Source of the DNA: Campylobacteraceae bacterium | Lineage (GTDB): Bacteria; Campylobacterota; Campylobacteria; Campylobacterales; Campylobacteraceae | Assembly: GCA_031256525.1 (NCBI GenBank) | Contig: JAIRQK010000179.1 | Coordinates: 1-19,872 of the forward strand | Reading direction: 5' to 3' | Length of the DNA stretch: 19,872 nt | Shown here: positions 1 to 8,262 of the stretch, one piece after another | Position numbering within the stretch: the first letter of the stretch is position 1 | Layout of the letters: every line of letters starts with the position of its first letter | Notes under the pieces: generated by a model | What the model saw: only the letters and a program-made list of their open reading frames with translations | Database searches by the model: none | What the model was told of the DNA's origin: nothing | Program-made: the position numbers and the translations under genes

Positions 1-16
1 TGTATCATAAAATAAC

Positions 17-508
17 TTATAATTTAAGCTTTAATTTTTCATTGTCCATAATAACTATCCCTTTTTGAATAATGTTTTTTGCTATATTTTTTGCATCTTT
101 AAGTGAGTGCATAGTGCAAGTTCCACATTGATAGATGTTTAACTCTGGTATATCACTTTGGCTCTCTACTTGCAAAATATCTTGCATAGAGTTTTCCCAC
201 GCAGACACAACCTCACTCTCTTTTGGGCTTCCTATCAGACTCATATAAAACCCAGTTCTACAACCCATAGGTGAAATATCGATAATTTCAACATTTTCAC
301 CATTTAAATGCTCTCTCATAAAACCAGCAAAAAGATGTTCCATCGTGTGAATTCCCTCTTGACTTAGTATCTCTTCATTTGGTTTGCAAAATCTAAGGTC
401 ATACACACAAATCGTATCTCCCTTGGGAGTTTTCATAACTTTTGCAACTCTAACAGCAGGGGCTGGCATTTTTGTATGGTCAACTTTGAAACTATCAAGA
501 AGTGGCAT
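17..508 (-). CDS. luxS: S-ribosylhomocysteine lyase LuxS
   Basis: This 163-residue protein cleaves S-ribosylhomocysteine to homocysteine and the autoinducer-2 precursor DPD, in the activated methyl cycle of the cytosol. The N-terminus [14 protein letters not shown] and the HTMEH motif (His54, Glu57, His58) with Cys128 give the usual metal site, and Cys83 in the SPMGCRTGF segment is the expected catalytic cysteine. The sequence is close to enterobacterial LuxS but lacks its last few residues. The frame is open up to 571, but the ATG at 506-508 is chosen because family homology begins there, an AAGGAA ribosome site precedes it, and a likely -10 element lies inside the longer frame. The gene diverges from the stress-protein operon. 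Function is firmly assigned; a signalling role as opposed to a purely metabolic one cannot be read from the sequence. Confidence 0.96.
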   Translation of the reverse strand: MPLLDSFKVDHTKMPAPAVRVAKVMKTPKGDTICVYDLRFCKPNEEILSQEGIHTMEHLFAGFMREHLNGENVEIIDISPMGCRTGFYMSLIGSPKESEVVSAWENSMQDILQVESQSDIPELNIYQCGTCTMHSLKDAKNIAKNIIQKGIVIMDNEKLKLKL

Positions 509-549
509 TTTTATTCCTTTTTTACAAATTTCTACAGATAAACTCCTAA

Positions 550-555
550 ATTTTA
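550..555 (-). promoter_or_regulatory. Candidate -10 element of luxS
   Basis: On the minus strand the sequence TGCTAAAAT gives an extended -10 (TG-N-TAAAAT) about 40 bases upstream of the luxS ATG. No clear -35 is seen, which is common for vegetative promoters in Campylobacterota. This is inferred from the motif only. Confidence 0.4.
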
Positions 556-597
556 GCAAAAAATAGCCCATTTATCTATATTTATTCTATTTTATTT

Positions 598-612
598 TAT
601 AATTTTTATAAT
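598..612 (+). promoter_or_regulatory. Candidate -10 elements of the stress-protein operon
   Basis: Two TATAAT hexamers (598-603 and 607-612) lie in a very AT-rich stretch just upstream of the AAGGAG ribosome site and the ATG at 632. Either could drive the plus-strand operon, the first leaving a leader of about 22 bases. Which one is used cannot be told from the sequence. Confidence 0.4.
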
Positions 613-631
613 TTATCATAAAGGAGTTTTT

Positions 632-1468
632 ATGAAACGTATCGTTGCAGCACTTGCTATTGATAAAAGTGATGATTTTGTAATTGAAAAAGCTAATGAG
701 CTTAAAAAAAGAACAGGGGCTAAAGTTACTTATGTTCATGCGGCTGAAACTCCATTTTTTGATTTTGCGAGTTTGAGCAATAAAGAGGAGGATATCGCAA
801 AAATAACCGAGGAGTTATTTAACTCTTTAAAAGATAGGGTTGAGCTTGAAAAATCTGATATAGTAGTAACTTTTTCAAAAGCGTGGGAGCTTATTTTGAA
901 AACTGCAAAAAGTTGCGAGGCTGACATAGTTGTTTTAGGAAATATGAGCAAAAATAGAGCTGTATTTTATCTTGGCTCAACAGCAAAAAAAGTTCTTGAA
1001 AAGATAGGAACTCCTATCTTCATAGCAAGAGATAAGCCATTGGACAAAAAGATAATTATCCAGACTGACCTTGGCAAATATACGATGAGAGCAAATGATG
1101 TAAAAAATTTTTTAAAATCAACTGCCAATACAGAGTATATATATGCAAATACTGCATCTTTTGGAGTCGCAGTACCATATACAACCATCTCTGTTCACTC
1201 ATTGGAGTTTGTTAAAGATGAGATTGAAAAAAATGTTAATGATTTTAAAAAATCGCGAAAAGATGCACCGATAGTAACTTTAGAGATTGAAAATAACATA
1301 TCTGATACTATAAAAGAGTATGCACAGAAAAATGATTTTTCTCTAACTGTTCTTGCTTCGAGAAATTTAGCAGGACTAAATCCAATCATATTTGGAAGTA
1401 CAGCTTCAAAAATAGCTCAAGTAGTTGATACAAATCTTCTTATAACATTTGTTGAAGATGAAGAGTAG
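632..1468 (+). CDS. Tandem universal stress protein (UspA family)
   Basis: A 278-residue cytoplasmic protein made of two Usp-like halves, about residues 1-140 and 141-278. Each half ends in a version of the nucleotide-loop signature: LGNMSKNRAVFYLGSTAKK at about 102-120 and ASRNLAGLNPIIFGSTASK at about 242-260. Both keep the GST step followed by a final beta strand. The glycine spacing departs from the textbook G-x2-G-x9-G(S/T) in the first half, so ATP binding is not certain. An AAGGAG site sits 6 bases before the ATG. It is the first gene of an operon with a Na+/phosphate-transporter-like gene 20 bases downstream. Tandem Usp proteins are often linked to stress or transport regulation; the specific role here is unknown. 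Confidence 0.85.
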   Translation: MKRIVAALAIDKSDDFVIEKANELKKRTGAKVTYVHAAETPFFDFASLSNKEEDIAKITEELFNSLKDRVELEKSDIVVTFSKAWELILKTAKSCEADIVVLGNMSKNRAVFYLGSTAKKVLEKIGTPIFIARDKPLDKKIIIQTDLGKYTMRANDVKNFLKSTANTEYIYANTASFGVAVPYTTISVHSLEFVKDEIEKNVNDFKKSRKDAPIVTLEIENNISDTIKEYAQKNDFSLTVLASRNLAGLNPIIFGSTASKIAQVVDTNLLITFVEDEE

Positions 1469-1488
1469 TTTTAAGATATTGGGAACAG

Positions 1489-3252
1489 ATGGATAAATTT
1501 TTTTTAGCGGTGTCAATCGTTTTTCTCTCATATCTCTTCACAGTGAGTAGTAATTTCTTAACTTTATGTTTTGGAATAGCTATATTTGTTTACGGAATGA
1601 GTAGTATGAGCAAGGCTTTATCGAGCTTTAGTGGAGGGACTTTAGAGAAAATTTTACAAAAATCAACACAAAATATCTCCAAAAGTATAAATTTTGGAAT
1701 ATTATCAACCACACTAATCCAATCAAGCACACTTATTTCAGTTTTAACTATCTCTTTTTTAAGTGCAAGTCTTATCACACTCTCTCAAGGAATAGGTATC
1801 CTCTTTGGCTCTCAAATTGGCACAACAACAGGTGCTTGGTTAATAGCTGGACTTGGCGTTAGAGTAAGTATCGCAAAATATGCAATGCCCATCATTATTT
1901 TTGGTATTATTTTTACTTTCCAATCCTCATACAGACTGAAAAATTTCGGAAAAATTCTTCTTGGTATTGGCTTTGTATTTTTGGGGGTTGATTTTATAAA
2001 AAGTGGTTTTGAGGCTACAGAGTCATTTAGTTTTTCTCAATATTCAGTTGATGGTATCAAAGGTGTGCTTATCTATTTTGCAATCGGAACTATTATCGCC
2101 ATTATCACTCAATCATCATTGGCAACTATAGTTTTAACTATCTCCGCACTTAGCTTAGGGCAAGTAGCGTATATGAATGCACTTGCTATAGTTATCGGAG
2201 CAAATTTAGGAACGACACTAACGGCTATAATTAGCTCACTTGGTGCAAATACAAATGGAAAAAGACTCGCCGTTGTCTATGTTGCTTTTAATGTTTTTAT
2301 CTCTTTTCTCTCTATAATTTTTATAAAAGAGTTGATTTTTTTGGTTGATAAAATTGCACTTATTGTTAGAATTTCTCAAGAGAATTATGCACTTAAATTA
2401 GCTGTATTTCACACACTTATAAATGTTATAGGTGTTTTATGTTTAACGCCTTTTATTGATAAAATTGCAATGATAATGGAAAAGATTATTAAAACAAGAA
2501 GAAGCCTTATTGATGAGTATGATGATGTTATCTATTTGAGTGATTCGGCTTTGCAATTTCCAAATACAATAAAAGAGGTTTTACTAAAAGAGTTTAGACA
2601 TCTTTGCACAAATGCCTATATGGTTGCTGCTATGAATATCTACATAAAAACAGATGATATTAGCGATAACTCAAATATTAAAGAGATAATGAACTCTTCA
2701 AAAAAAGTGATAGAGATTGACCCTGAAGAGTTATATCAAAAAAGAATAAAGATAATTTATAGCAAAATGATAAATTTCATCATTTTGGCTAATGAAAAAG
2801 GGTTTTCCAAAAGCATTTCTCAAAATCTAAAAAACTTACAAAGAGCAACTATTTTGGTAGTAGAATCGTTAAAATACCTAAAACATATACAGAAAAATCT
2901 CAAAAAATATACGGTCAATAACAATCCTCACATAAGCAATGAGTACAATAAAATAAGAGAGCATATATTGACTCAGTTAATATTTTTAAGAAAAATTTTT
3001 AACATTGAAGACAAAAATATTATTCTATCTTTGATAAATGAGATAGAAAAAGAGTATGCAAACTATTCAGCATACATACAAGACACTATAAATAGCTTAA
3101 TAAAAAATGGTCGGATTTCTTTAACTATGAGTTCATCGTTAATTAATGATAGTGCATATGTTAAAAATATTTCAAAAAATATCATAGAGATGACAAAAAT
3201 TATCTATGCTGTGGAAGATTTAGCAATGGAAGATAAAATTACTGATAATTAA
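1489..3252 (+). CDS. Na+/phosphate cotransporter family protein with PhoU-like C-terminal domain
   Basis: A 587-residue inner-membrane protein. Residues 1 to about 335 are strongly hydrophobic and hold the two inverted Na/Pi repeats: QSST (78-81) with GSQIGTT (107-113) in the first, and QSSLAT (208-213) with GANLGTT (237-243) in the second. Residues from about 340 to 587 are soluble and helical, in the position of the PhoU-like domain of the YjbB/NptA type. Family members export or cotransport phosphate with sodium; direction and substrate are inferred, not shown. The ATG at 1489 follows a GGGAACAG stretch that is only a modest ribosome site. The gene lies between a Usp gene and a small zinc-ribbon-like gene with short gaps, so all three are probably cotranscribed. 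Confidence 0.9.
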   Translation: MDKFFLAVSIVFLSYLFTVSSNFLTLCFGIAIFVYGMSSMSKALSSFSGGTLEKILQKSTQNISKSINFGILSTTLIQSSTLISVLTISFLSASLITLSQGIGILFGSQIGTTTGAWLIAGLGVRVSIAKYAMPIIIFGIIFTFQSSYRLKNFGKILLGIGFVFLGVDFIKSGFEATESFSFSQYSVDGIKGVLIYFAIGTIIAIITQSSLATIVLTISALSLGQVAYMNALAIVIGANLGTTLTAIISSLGANTNGKRLAVVYVAFNVFISFLSIIFIKELIFLVDKIALIVRISQENYALKLAVFHTLINVIGVLCLTPFIDKIAMIMEKIIKTRRSLIDEYDDVIYLSDSALQFPNTIKEVLLKEFRHLCTNAYMVAAMNIYIKTDDISDNSNIKEIMNSSKKVIEIDPEELYQKRIKIIYSKMINFIILANEKGFSKSISQNLKNLQRATILVVESLKYLKHIQKNLKKYTVNNNPHISNEYNKIREHILTQLIFLRKIFNIEDKNIILSLINEIEKEYANYSAYIQDTINSLIKNGRISLTMSSSLINDSAYVKNISKNIIEMTKIIYAVEDLAMEDKITDN

Positions 3253-3275
3253 TCTTAAAATTTTAAGGAGAAAAT

Positions 3276-3470
3276 ATGTTAGTTGAAAATCTATATTTTT
3301 GCAACATTTGTCAAAAGAGTACGAAAGATGCACCAAAAACTATCTTTGTTCAAGGCATTTTAGAGGGTGAAACAATTCATATCTGTACAAGTTGTATACC
3401 AACTTTAGTTCATGGTGGCGGAAAAGGTGTTCTTAATAATAAAGAACTTAAAGAGATAGTTAAAAAATAA
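3276..3470 (+). CDS. Small four-cysteine (zinc-ribbon-like) protein
   Basis: A 64-residue protein that I do not recognise as a named family. It has two CxxC pairs, Cys9/Cys12 (FCNIC) and Cys37/Cys40 (ICTSC), about 25 residues apart. This spacing suits a single zinc ribbon or knuckle; both pairs sit in short beta-like segments. A glycine-rich turn (HGGGKG, 46-51) precedes a lysine-rich C-terminal helix. AAGGAG lies 5 bases before the ATG. It is the third gene of the operon, 23 bases after the transporter gene, and is followed by a strong terminator. It could be a nucleic-acid or protein-binding accessory factor, but no function is assigned. Confidence 0.75.
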   Translation: MLVENLYFCNICQKSTKDAPKTIFVQGILEGETIHICTSCIPTLVHGGGKGVLNNKELKEIVKK

Positions 3471-3484
3471 CTCTCTATGAAGAT

Positions 3485-3518
3485 AAAAGGCTATATGCGA
3501 ATTCGCATATAGCCTTTT
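3485..3518. terminator. Bidirectional intrinsic terminator, perfect palindrome
   Basis: Two perfectly complementary 17-base arms (3485-3501 and 3502-3518) begin with AAAAGGC and end with GCCTTTT, so T-runs follow the hairpin on both strands. It sits 14 bases after the stop of the plus-strand 64-aa gene and 14 bases past the stop of the convergent minus-strand nifJ. It most likely ends both transcripts. Confidence 0.9.
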
Positions 3519-3532
3519 TTGATTAGAATTTC

Positions 3533-6500
3533 TTACTCAACTTCATTTGAATAATCAGCAGCTGCTAATCTTATAAGCTGTCTATATCTCTTTTGAGCAT
3601 CTTTTTTGTTATGTTCAAAAAGCTCTGCTGCGTGTTTTGGATTTATTTTTTTAAGTGAAGCATATCTTACTTCATTCATCAAAAACTCATCATAAAGCGA
3701 CCAATCAGGCTCTTTTCCATTGATTTTTATAGGATTTTTACCCTCTTTTTTCAATCTTGGATCATATGTGTAAACTGGCCAATATCCGCATTTTGTAGCA
3801 AGTTCAGCTTGATTGCCTGACTTTGCAAGTCCGCCTTTAATTCCATGAGCAATACAAGGAGAATAAGCGATAATAAGCGATGGTCCATTATAGCTCTCTG
3901 CCTCTTCAAAAGCCTTGATTACTTGAGATTGGGAAGCGTTTGAGTTGATTTGTGCAACATAAATGTTTTCATATGTCATAGCAATAAAGCCCAAATCTTT
4001 TTTCTGAACAGGTTTTCCAGAAGCTGTAAATTGTGCGATTGAACCAGTACGAGATGCTTTTGAGCTTTGTCCACCTGTATTTGAATAGACCTCTGTATCA
4101 AGTACTACTAAATTAATGTCTTCGCCACTTGCTAAAACATGGTCAAGTCCGCCATAACCAATATCATAAGCCCAACCATCACCACCAATTATCCATTGTG
4201 AACGTTTTTCTAAATGTTTTGATAAGGTCAGAAGTTCACTTACGCCCGGAGCTTGTTTATTGGCTTCAAGTTGAGGTAAAAGAAGATTTTTTATCTTTAA
4301 GCTCTTAACTCTATCATCTTTATTATCTATCCAATCATTATAAAGAGCAGAGAGTGCATTTGGAACTTTTTCTATTGTTTCTACCATGATACTATGAATT
4401 CTGTGTCTCATAGTCTCACCTGCAACTTTCATACCAAGACCAAATTCTGCAGTATCTTCAAATAGTGAATTTGCCCAAGCTGGACCTCTGCCATCGCTAT
4501 TTTTTCTATATGGAGTAGAAGGTGCAGACCCACTATAAATCGATGAACATCCAGTACTATTTGCTACTATCATACTCTCGCCAAAAAGTCTTGTTAGTAG
4601 AGTTATATATGGTGTCTCGCCACAACCCGGACAAGCACTATGGAATTCAAAAAGTGGTTGTGCAAAACCAATACCTTTAACGGTTGATTTGCTTAATATA
4701 TCATCTTTATATCTAACTTTTTTAAATAAGTAGTCAGCATTTTCTTGCTCGCCAGCGTCTATACTTTCACCAAGTGGAACCATTACTAATGACTTCTCTT
4801 TTGTTGGACAGTTTTCAACACACAAATCACAACCTGTGCAATCAAGTGGTGATATTTGAATTTTATATTTTAACCCTTCAACACCTTTGCCTTTTGCATC
4901 AAGAATATGATTTTTCACTCCAATAGGTGCATTTTCAAGTTCTTTTTCATCAATCAAAAATGGTCTAATGATAGCGTGTGGACAGACAAAAACACATTGA
5001 TTACATTGGATACAGTTCTCTTCTATCCATTTTGGAACAGTTACGCCAACACCTCTTTTTTCATATTCGGTAGTACCATGCTCAAAAGTACCGTCTTCAT
5101 GTCCAACGAAAGTTGAAACTGGTAGGTTGTTTCCAAGTGCAGCATTTATCGGTTTTGCGATTTTTTCGACAAACTCTGTACCTTCATATTTGTTGTTGCT
5201 TGAAAGTTTTTCATCTGGTAATTTTAACCAACCAGCATCAATTGCAACTTTCACAAGTCCATCAGCTCCAACATCAATAGCTTTGTAATTCATCTCAATT
5301 ATTTGGTCACCCTTATTTTGATAAGCCTTATACGCTTGTTTTTTCATAAACTCTTTTGCTTCTTCATAAGGGATAATCTCTGTTAATTTGAAAAATGCCG
5401 ACTGCATAATAGTATTTGTTCTATTTCCAAGACCAATTTCATGAGCTAATTTCGTAGCGTTGATAATGTAAAAATTAACCTTTTTTTGTGCCAAAATCTT
5501 TTTAACACGATTTGGAATTTTTTCAATTGTCTCTTTTGTATCCCAAATAGAGTTAAGTAAGAATATTCCACCCTCTCTAATTCCATCAATAACTTCGTAA
5601 AGCTCCAAATATGCAGCAACTGAACACGCAACAAAATGAGGAGATGAAACTAAGTATGTTGAACGAATAGGTTTTGAACCAAATCTCAAGTGAGATCTTG
5701 TAAATCCACCTGATTTTTTAGAGTCATAAGCAAAATAGGCTTGTGCATACATATCAGTACTATCACCTATAATTTTAATTGAGCTTTTATTTGCTCCAAC
5801 AGTCCCATCAGCACCTAACCCATAAAATAAACACTCTGTTATATCTTTATCACTTATATCAATTCCTTGTACAGGTTCTAATGATTTGAATGTTACATCA
5901 TCTACGATACCAATTGTAAAATCATCTTTTGGTTTATCGCTATCTAAATTTTTAAATATTGCAAATATATGAGATGGCGTTACATCTTTTGACGCAAGTC
6001 CGCCTCTTCCACCAACGATAATTGGTGCATTCTCTTTTCCGTAAAAAGCAGACTTTATATCTAAAAATAGTGGCTCTCCAATTGAGCCAGACTCTTTTGT
6101 TCTATCAAGTACAGCAATTTTTTTAACATTTTTTGGCATAACATTCATCAGATATTTAACACTAAATGGTCTATATAAATGTGGAGTTATTAGTCCAACT
6201 TTTTCGCCTTTTGCAACTAAATAATCAACAACTTCTCTAATTGCCTCTGTAGCTGAACCCATTGCTATTACAATATTTTCAGCATCTTTATGACCATAAA
6301 ATGTAAAAGGTTTATAGTCGCGTCCTGTAATTTTTGATATTTCAGCCATATATTCATTAACGACATCTGGAAGGTTTTCATAAAACTTATTTTGAACTTC
6401 TCTTCCTTGAAAATAGACATCATCATTTTGTGCCGTTCCTCTTGTTTTTGGAGAGTCAGGCGCTAAAGCCTCATTTCTAAATCTTTTAACAGCCTCTCTA

Positions 6501-7087
6501 TCAAGCAACTTATCAAATACAGCATAATCTATAACTTCAACTTTTTGAGTCTCATGAGATGTTCTAAACCCATCAAAAAAGTGCAAAAACGGCACTCTTC
6601 CTTTAATAGCCGATAGATGTGCAACTCCAGCTAAATCCATAACTTGCTGAACTGACCCTGTGCTAAGCATCGCAAATCCTGTTTGTCTACAAGCATAAAC
6701 ATCTTGATGATCACCAAAAATAGAAAGAGCGTGCGTTGCTAAAGTTCTTGCACTTACATGTATAACACCCGGGAGTAACTGTCCGGCAATTTTATACATA
6801 TTAGGAATTTTAAGCAAAAGACCTTGCGAAGCAGTATAAGTAGTTGTTAAAGCTCCGGCTTGAAGTGAGCCGTGAACAGTTCCAGCAGCCCCACCCTCAC
6901 TTTGCATTTCAACAACTTTAACTGGCATACCAAATAGATTTTTCTTTCCCTGCGAAGCCCAAATATCTGTAAAGTCAGCCATTGGAGACGAGGGAGTGAT
7001 AGGATATATTCCAGCAACCTCAGTAAATGCATAAGACGCGTATGCCGCGGCTTCATTTCCGTCCATAGTTCTCATGATTTTAGACAT
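3533..7087 (-). CDS. nifJ: Pyruvate:ferredoxin (flavodoxin) oxidoreductase, single-chain
   Basis: This 1184-residue cytosolic enzyme interconverts pyruvate plus CoA with acetyl-CoA plus CO2, using a low-potential ferredoxin or flavodoxin. Domains in order: N-terminal pyruvate-binding region with YPITPSSPM (28-36); gamma-type domain at about 420-600; a two-cluster ferredoxin domain with Cys692/695/698/702 and Cys750/753/756/760; and the TPP domain with GDGWAYDIGYGG (969-980) and DTEVYSNTGGQ (997-1007). The proximal 4Fe-4S ligands are Cys819, Cys822, Cys847 and Cys1078. Length and all key residues match intact homodimeric PFOR. An AAGGA ribosome site lies 8 bases before the ATG. Whether the cell runs it oxidatively or as pyruvate synthase for CO2 fixation cannot be read here. 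The gene appears monocistronic, with terminators at both ends. Confidence 0.97.
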   Translation of the reverse strand: MSKIMRTMDGNEAAAYASYAFTEVAGIYPITPSSPMADFTDIWASQGKKNLFGMPVKVVEMQSEGGAAGTVHGSLQAGALTTTYTASQGLLLKIPNMYKIAGQLLPGVIHVSARTLATHALSIFGDHQDVYACRQTGFAMLSTGSVQQVMDLAGVAHLSAIKGRVPFLHFFDGFRTSHETQKVEVIDYAVFDKLLDREAVKRFRNEALAPDSPKTRGTAQNDDVYFQGREVQNKFYENLPDVVNEYMAEISKITGRDYKPFTFYGHKDAENIVIAMGSATEAIREVVDYLVAKGEKVGLITPHLYRPFSVKYLMNVMPKNVKKIAVLDRTKESGSIGEPLFLDIKSAFYGKENAPIIVGGRGGLASKDVTPSHIFAIFKNLDSDKPKDDFTIGIVDDVTFKSLEPVQGIDISDKDITECLFYGLGADGTVGANKSSIKIIGDSTDMYAQAYFAYDSKKSGGFTRSHLRFGSKPIRSTYLVSSPHFVACSVAAYLELYEVIDGIREGGIFLLNSIWDTKETIEKIPNRVKKILAQKKVNFYIINATKLAHEIGLGNRTNTIMQSAFFKLTEIIPYEEAKEFMKKQAYKAYQNKGDQIIEMNYKAIDVGADGLVKVAIDAGWLKLPDEKLSSNNKYEGTEFVEKIAKPINAALGNNLPVSTFVGHEDGTFEHGTTEYEKRGVGVTVPKWIEENCIQCNQCVFVCPHAIIRPFLIDEKELENAPIGVKNHILDAKGKGVEGLKYKIQISPLDCTGCDLCVENCPTKEKSLVMVPLGESIDAGEQENADYLFKKVRYKDDILSKSTVKGIGFAQPLFEFHSACPGCGETPYITLLTRLFGESMIVANSTGCSSIYSGSAPSTPYRKNSDGRGPAWANSLFEDTAEFGLGMKVAGETMRHRIHSIMVETIEKVPNALSALYNDWIDNKDDRVKSLKIKNLLLPQLEANKQAPGVSELLTLSKHLEKRSQWIIGGDGWAYDIGYGGLDHVLASGEDINLVVLDTEVYSNTGGQSSKASRTGSIAQFTASGKPVQKKDLGFIAMTYENIYVAQINSNASQSQVIKAFEEAESYNGPSLIIAYSPCIAHGIKGGLAKSGNQAELATKCGYWPVYTYDPRLKKEGKNPIKINGKEPDWSLYDEFLMNEVRYASLKKINPKHAAELFEHNKKDAQKRYRQLIRLAAADYSNEVE

Positions 7088-7120
7088 AATGCAAATCCTT
7101 TATATTTTATAGTAACCTTA

Positions 7121-7126
7121 ATTCTA
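7121..7126 (-). promoter_or_regulatory. Candidate -10 element of nifJ
   Basis: TAGAAT on the minus strand lies about 34 bases upstream of the nifJ ATG in a 141-base AT-rich gap (7088-7228). A closer TATAAA would leave almost no leader. The assignment is weak and rests on motif and position. Confidence 0.3.
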
Positions 7127-7228
7127 TCGTAAATTGCTTAATCATTTATGTATTTTTAAAGAAATAGAAAAATTAAAAACTACTTTTAGTTACAAAAAGT
7201 GTATTGGCATAAAAAATGTTTAGAAAAT

Positions 7229-7687
7229 TTAATATCTGCGTAAATTAATACGCAGATATAAGATATTTTTATTTTGTAAACCACCACCCAAGACTAAATC
7301 TGGAGTGATAGATGTTCCAGTAACTTGTTCACCAATAATAAGTCCTGAATTTGGGATAGAAGCCAACCAATTAATTTTTATAAACAGCGTTACAAAAAAG
7401 CCATATATAAGTATCTTCTGAATAAGTGTTGCTATAATTCCTGCAAACTCCAACTCCCCTTTAATGGCACTTTGTCCAAAGGTTAGAGTCATATCTATAA
7501 CAGCTAATGCAAAGAACACCCATCTGCCATAACCAATAAATTTAGCTTGCCATTCTTGATATTTAATTATAAAAGTTTGAAGAAATTTATCGATTGGATT
7601 ATTCATGTCTATTGTTCCAGCATCAGCAAAGGATACACTAATTAATAATATTAAAATTAATATTAAAAAGGTTGGCTTCTTTTCCAT
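7229..7687 (-). pseudogene. Truncated TrbL-like conjugation membrane protein
   Basis: A 152-residue frame resembling the N-terminus of TrbL, the polytopic inner-membrane component of P-type conjugative type IV secretion (VirB6 role). A signal peptide (about 1-23, ending ADA) precedes an amphipathic segment and a helix with GYGRWVFFALAVIDMTLT (52-69). Next come the EFAGIIATLIQKILIYGFF region (80-98) and a W...SIPNSG step (107-115), as in TrbL. Full TrbL proteins are some 400 residues or more, so this ends after about 130 family-like residues and then runs into a hairpin. It starts 8 bases after the stop of the lipoprotein gene, with GGGAG as ribosome site. No other conjugation gene is recognisable in the window, so it is most likely a relic. 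The family call is from remembered pattern, not a search. Confidence 0.6.
7232..7259 (-). terminator. Hairpin at the end of the truncated trbL-like gene
   Basis: An 11-bp perfect stem (7232-7242 with 7249-7259, core ATATCTGCGTA) has a 6-base loop. On the minus strand it is followed by T-rich but interrupted sequence, so it is a moderate terminator. The last residues of the TrbL-like frame (YLRINLRRY) are read directly out of this hairpin. That suggests the frame runs by accident into a transcription-ending structure after the truncation. Confidence 0.6.
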
Positions 7688-7695
7688 CTATTTGG

Positions 7696-8064
7696 TTACT
7701 CCCATTTAGGATAGCCGCTATGACCATTTTTATAATTAATAGATCTCGTAGCCCAACCTATACGTGCACAGTTTTGATAGAGTGCTTGATGGTATGTTAT
7801 ATCAATTTCGAATTGATATTTTGTACAAAGGTCAGAATATTTTTCTACAATATCATCATTTTTATCAAAATATTCTTGGTCATATTCAACTTTATTAAGC
7901 TCTTGAAATTCTTTTGGAAAAGAGCTAAAAGTTTTTTTAGCTGCTTTACATTGCTCATAGCAGTGTTTGTTACTTTTGCAATGCTTATTGCAATCACTAT
8001 CGCCACAACCGCTAAAACTTAGCACCGCCAACCCTAAAACTAAAATAGTTAAAACTTTTTTCAT
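7696..8064 (-). CDS. Cysteine-rich predicted lipoprotein, TrbK-like by position
   Basis: A 122-residue protein with a lipoprotein signal: a KK n-region, hydrophobic core, and FSGC at 17-20 (Cys20 lipidated). The mature part has six more cysteines: Cys25, 29, 35 and 39 in a repeated NKHC pattern (Cx3C-x5-Cx3C), plus Cys80 and Cys99. This number suits three disulfides in the periplasm. It begins with a good AAGGAG site and lies directly upstream of a TrbL-like fragment. In IncP-type tra regions the lipoprotein TrbK, an entry-exclusion factor, occupies that place. I see no sequence signature that proves TrbK, so the role is inferred from order alone. It appears intact. Confidence 0.6.
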   Translation of the reverse strand: MKKVLTILVLGLAVLSFSGCGDSDCNKHCKSNKHCYEQCKAAKKTFSSFPKEFQELNKVEYDQEYFDKNDDIVEKYSDLCTKYQFEIDITYHQALYQNCARIGWATRSINYKNGHSGYPKWE

Positions 8065-8087
8065 TTTCTTTTCTCCTTATTTATTAC

Positions 8088-8093
8088 TTTATA
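8088..8093 (-). promoter_or_regulatory. Candidate -10 element of the lipoprotein gene
   Basis: TATAAA on the minus strand lies about 24 bases upstream of the lipoprotein ATG, between the ribosome site and a 19-base dyad that would cover the -35 region. Weak evidence. Confidence 0.3.
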
Positions 8094-8101
8094 AAATTTA
8101 A

Positions 8102-8120
8102 GATAATTAATTTAATTATC
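8102..8120. promoter_or_regulatory. 19-base dyad upstream of the lipoprotein gene, possible operator
   Basis: GATAATTAA at 8102-8110 and TTAATTATC at 8112-8120 are perfect inverted repeats around one base. The dyad sits where the -35 region of the lipoprotein promoter would be. This geometry fits a dimeric regulator site, but an all-AT palindrome in AT-rich DNA can also occur by chance. Confidence 0.35.
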
Positions 8121-8165
8121 ACCAAAAAATGATTTCCCTCGGATAGTAAAAGTTATTTTTATCTC

Positions 8166-8193
8166 ATAATTTTCTCCTTACAAAGAAAATTAT
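8166..8193 (-). other. Hairpin enclosing a ribosome site and a two-codon ORF
   Basis: A 10-bp perfect stem (8166-8175 with 8184-8193, AGAAAATTAT) folds around an 8-base loop. On the minus strand the SD sequence AAGGAG is split between loop and stem, and the following ATG starts inside the stem and is followed at once by AGA and a stop. It may be a leader mini-ORF or the dead start of a lost gene. No function can be assigned. Confidence 0.35.
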
Positions 8194-8262
8194 CTATAAT
8201 GGTCGCAAAGTAAAAATGTGTGTAGTTAAATATGTTTGAGTGAGTTATTGAGAGAAAATTTT

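Noticed and set aside
509..571. 21-residue N-terminal extension of LuxS
   Set aside because: LuxS homology starts at MPLLDSF, a good ribosome site precedes that ATG, and a likely -10 element lies in the extension.
5446..5634. Alternative minus-strand frame within nifJ
   Set aside because: Lies in another frame of an intact 1184-residue enzyme with all expected motifs.
7672..8022. 116-codon plus-strand frame opposite the lipoprotein gene
   Set aside because: It is antisense to a better-supported gene with a lipobox and strong ribosome site; its own composition is low-complexity and shows no family pattern.
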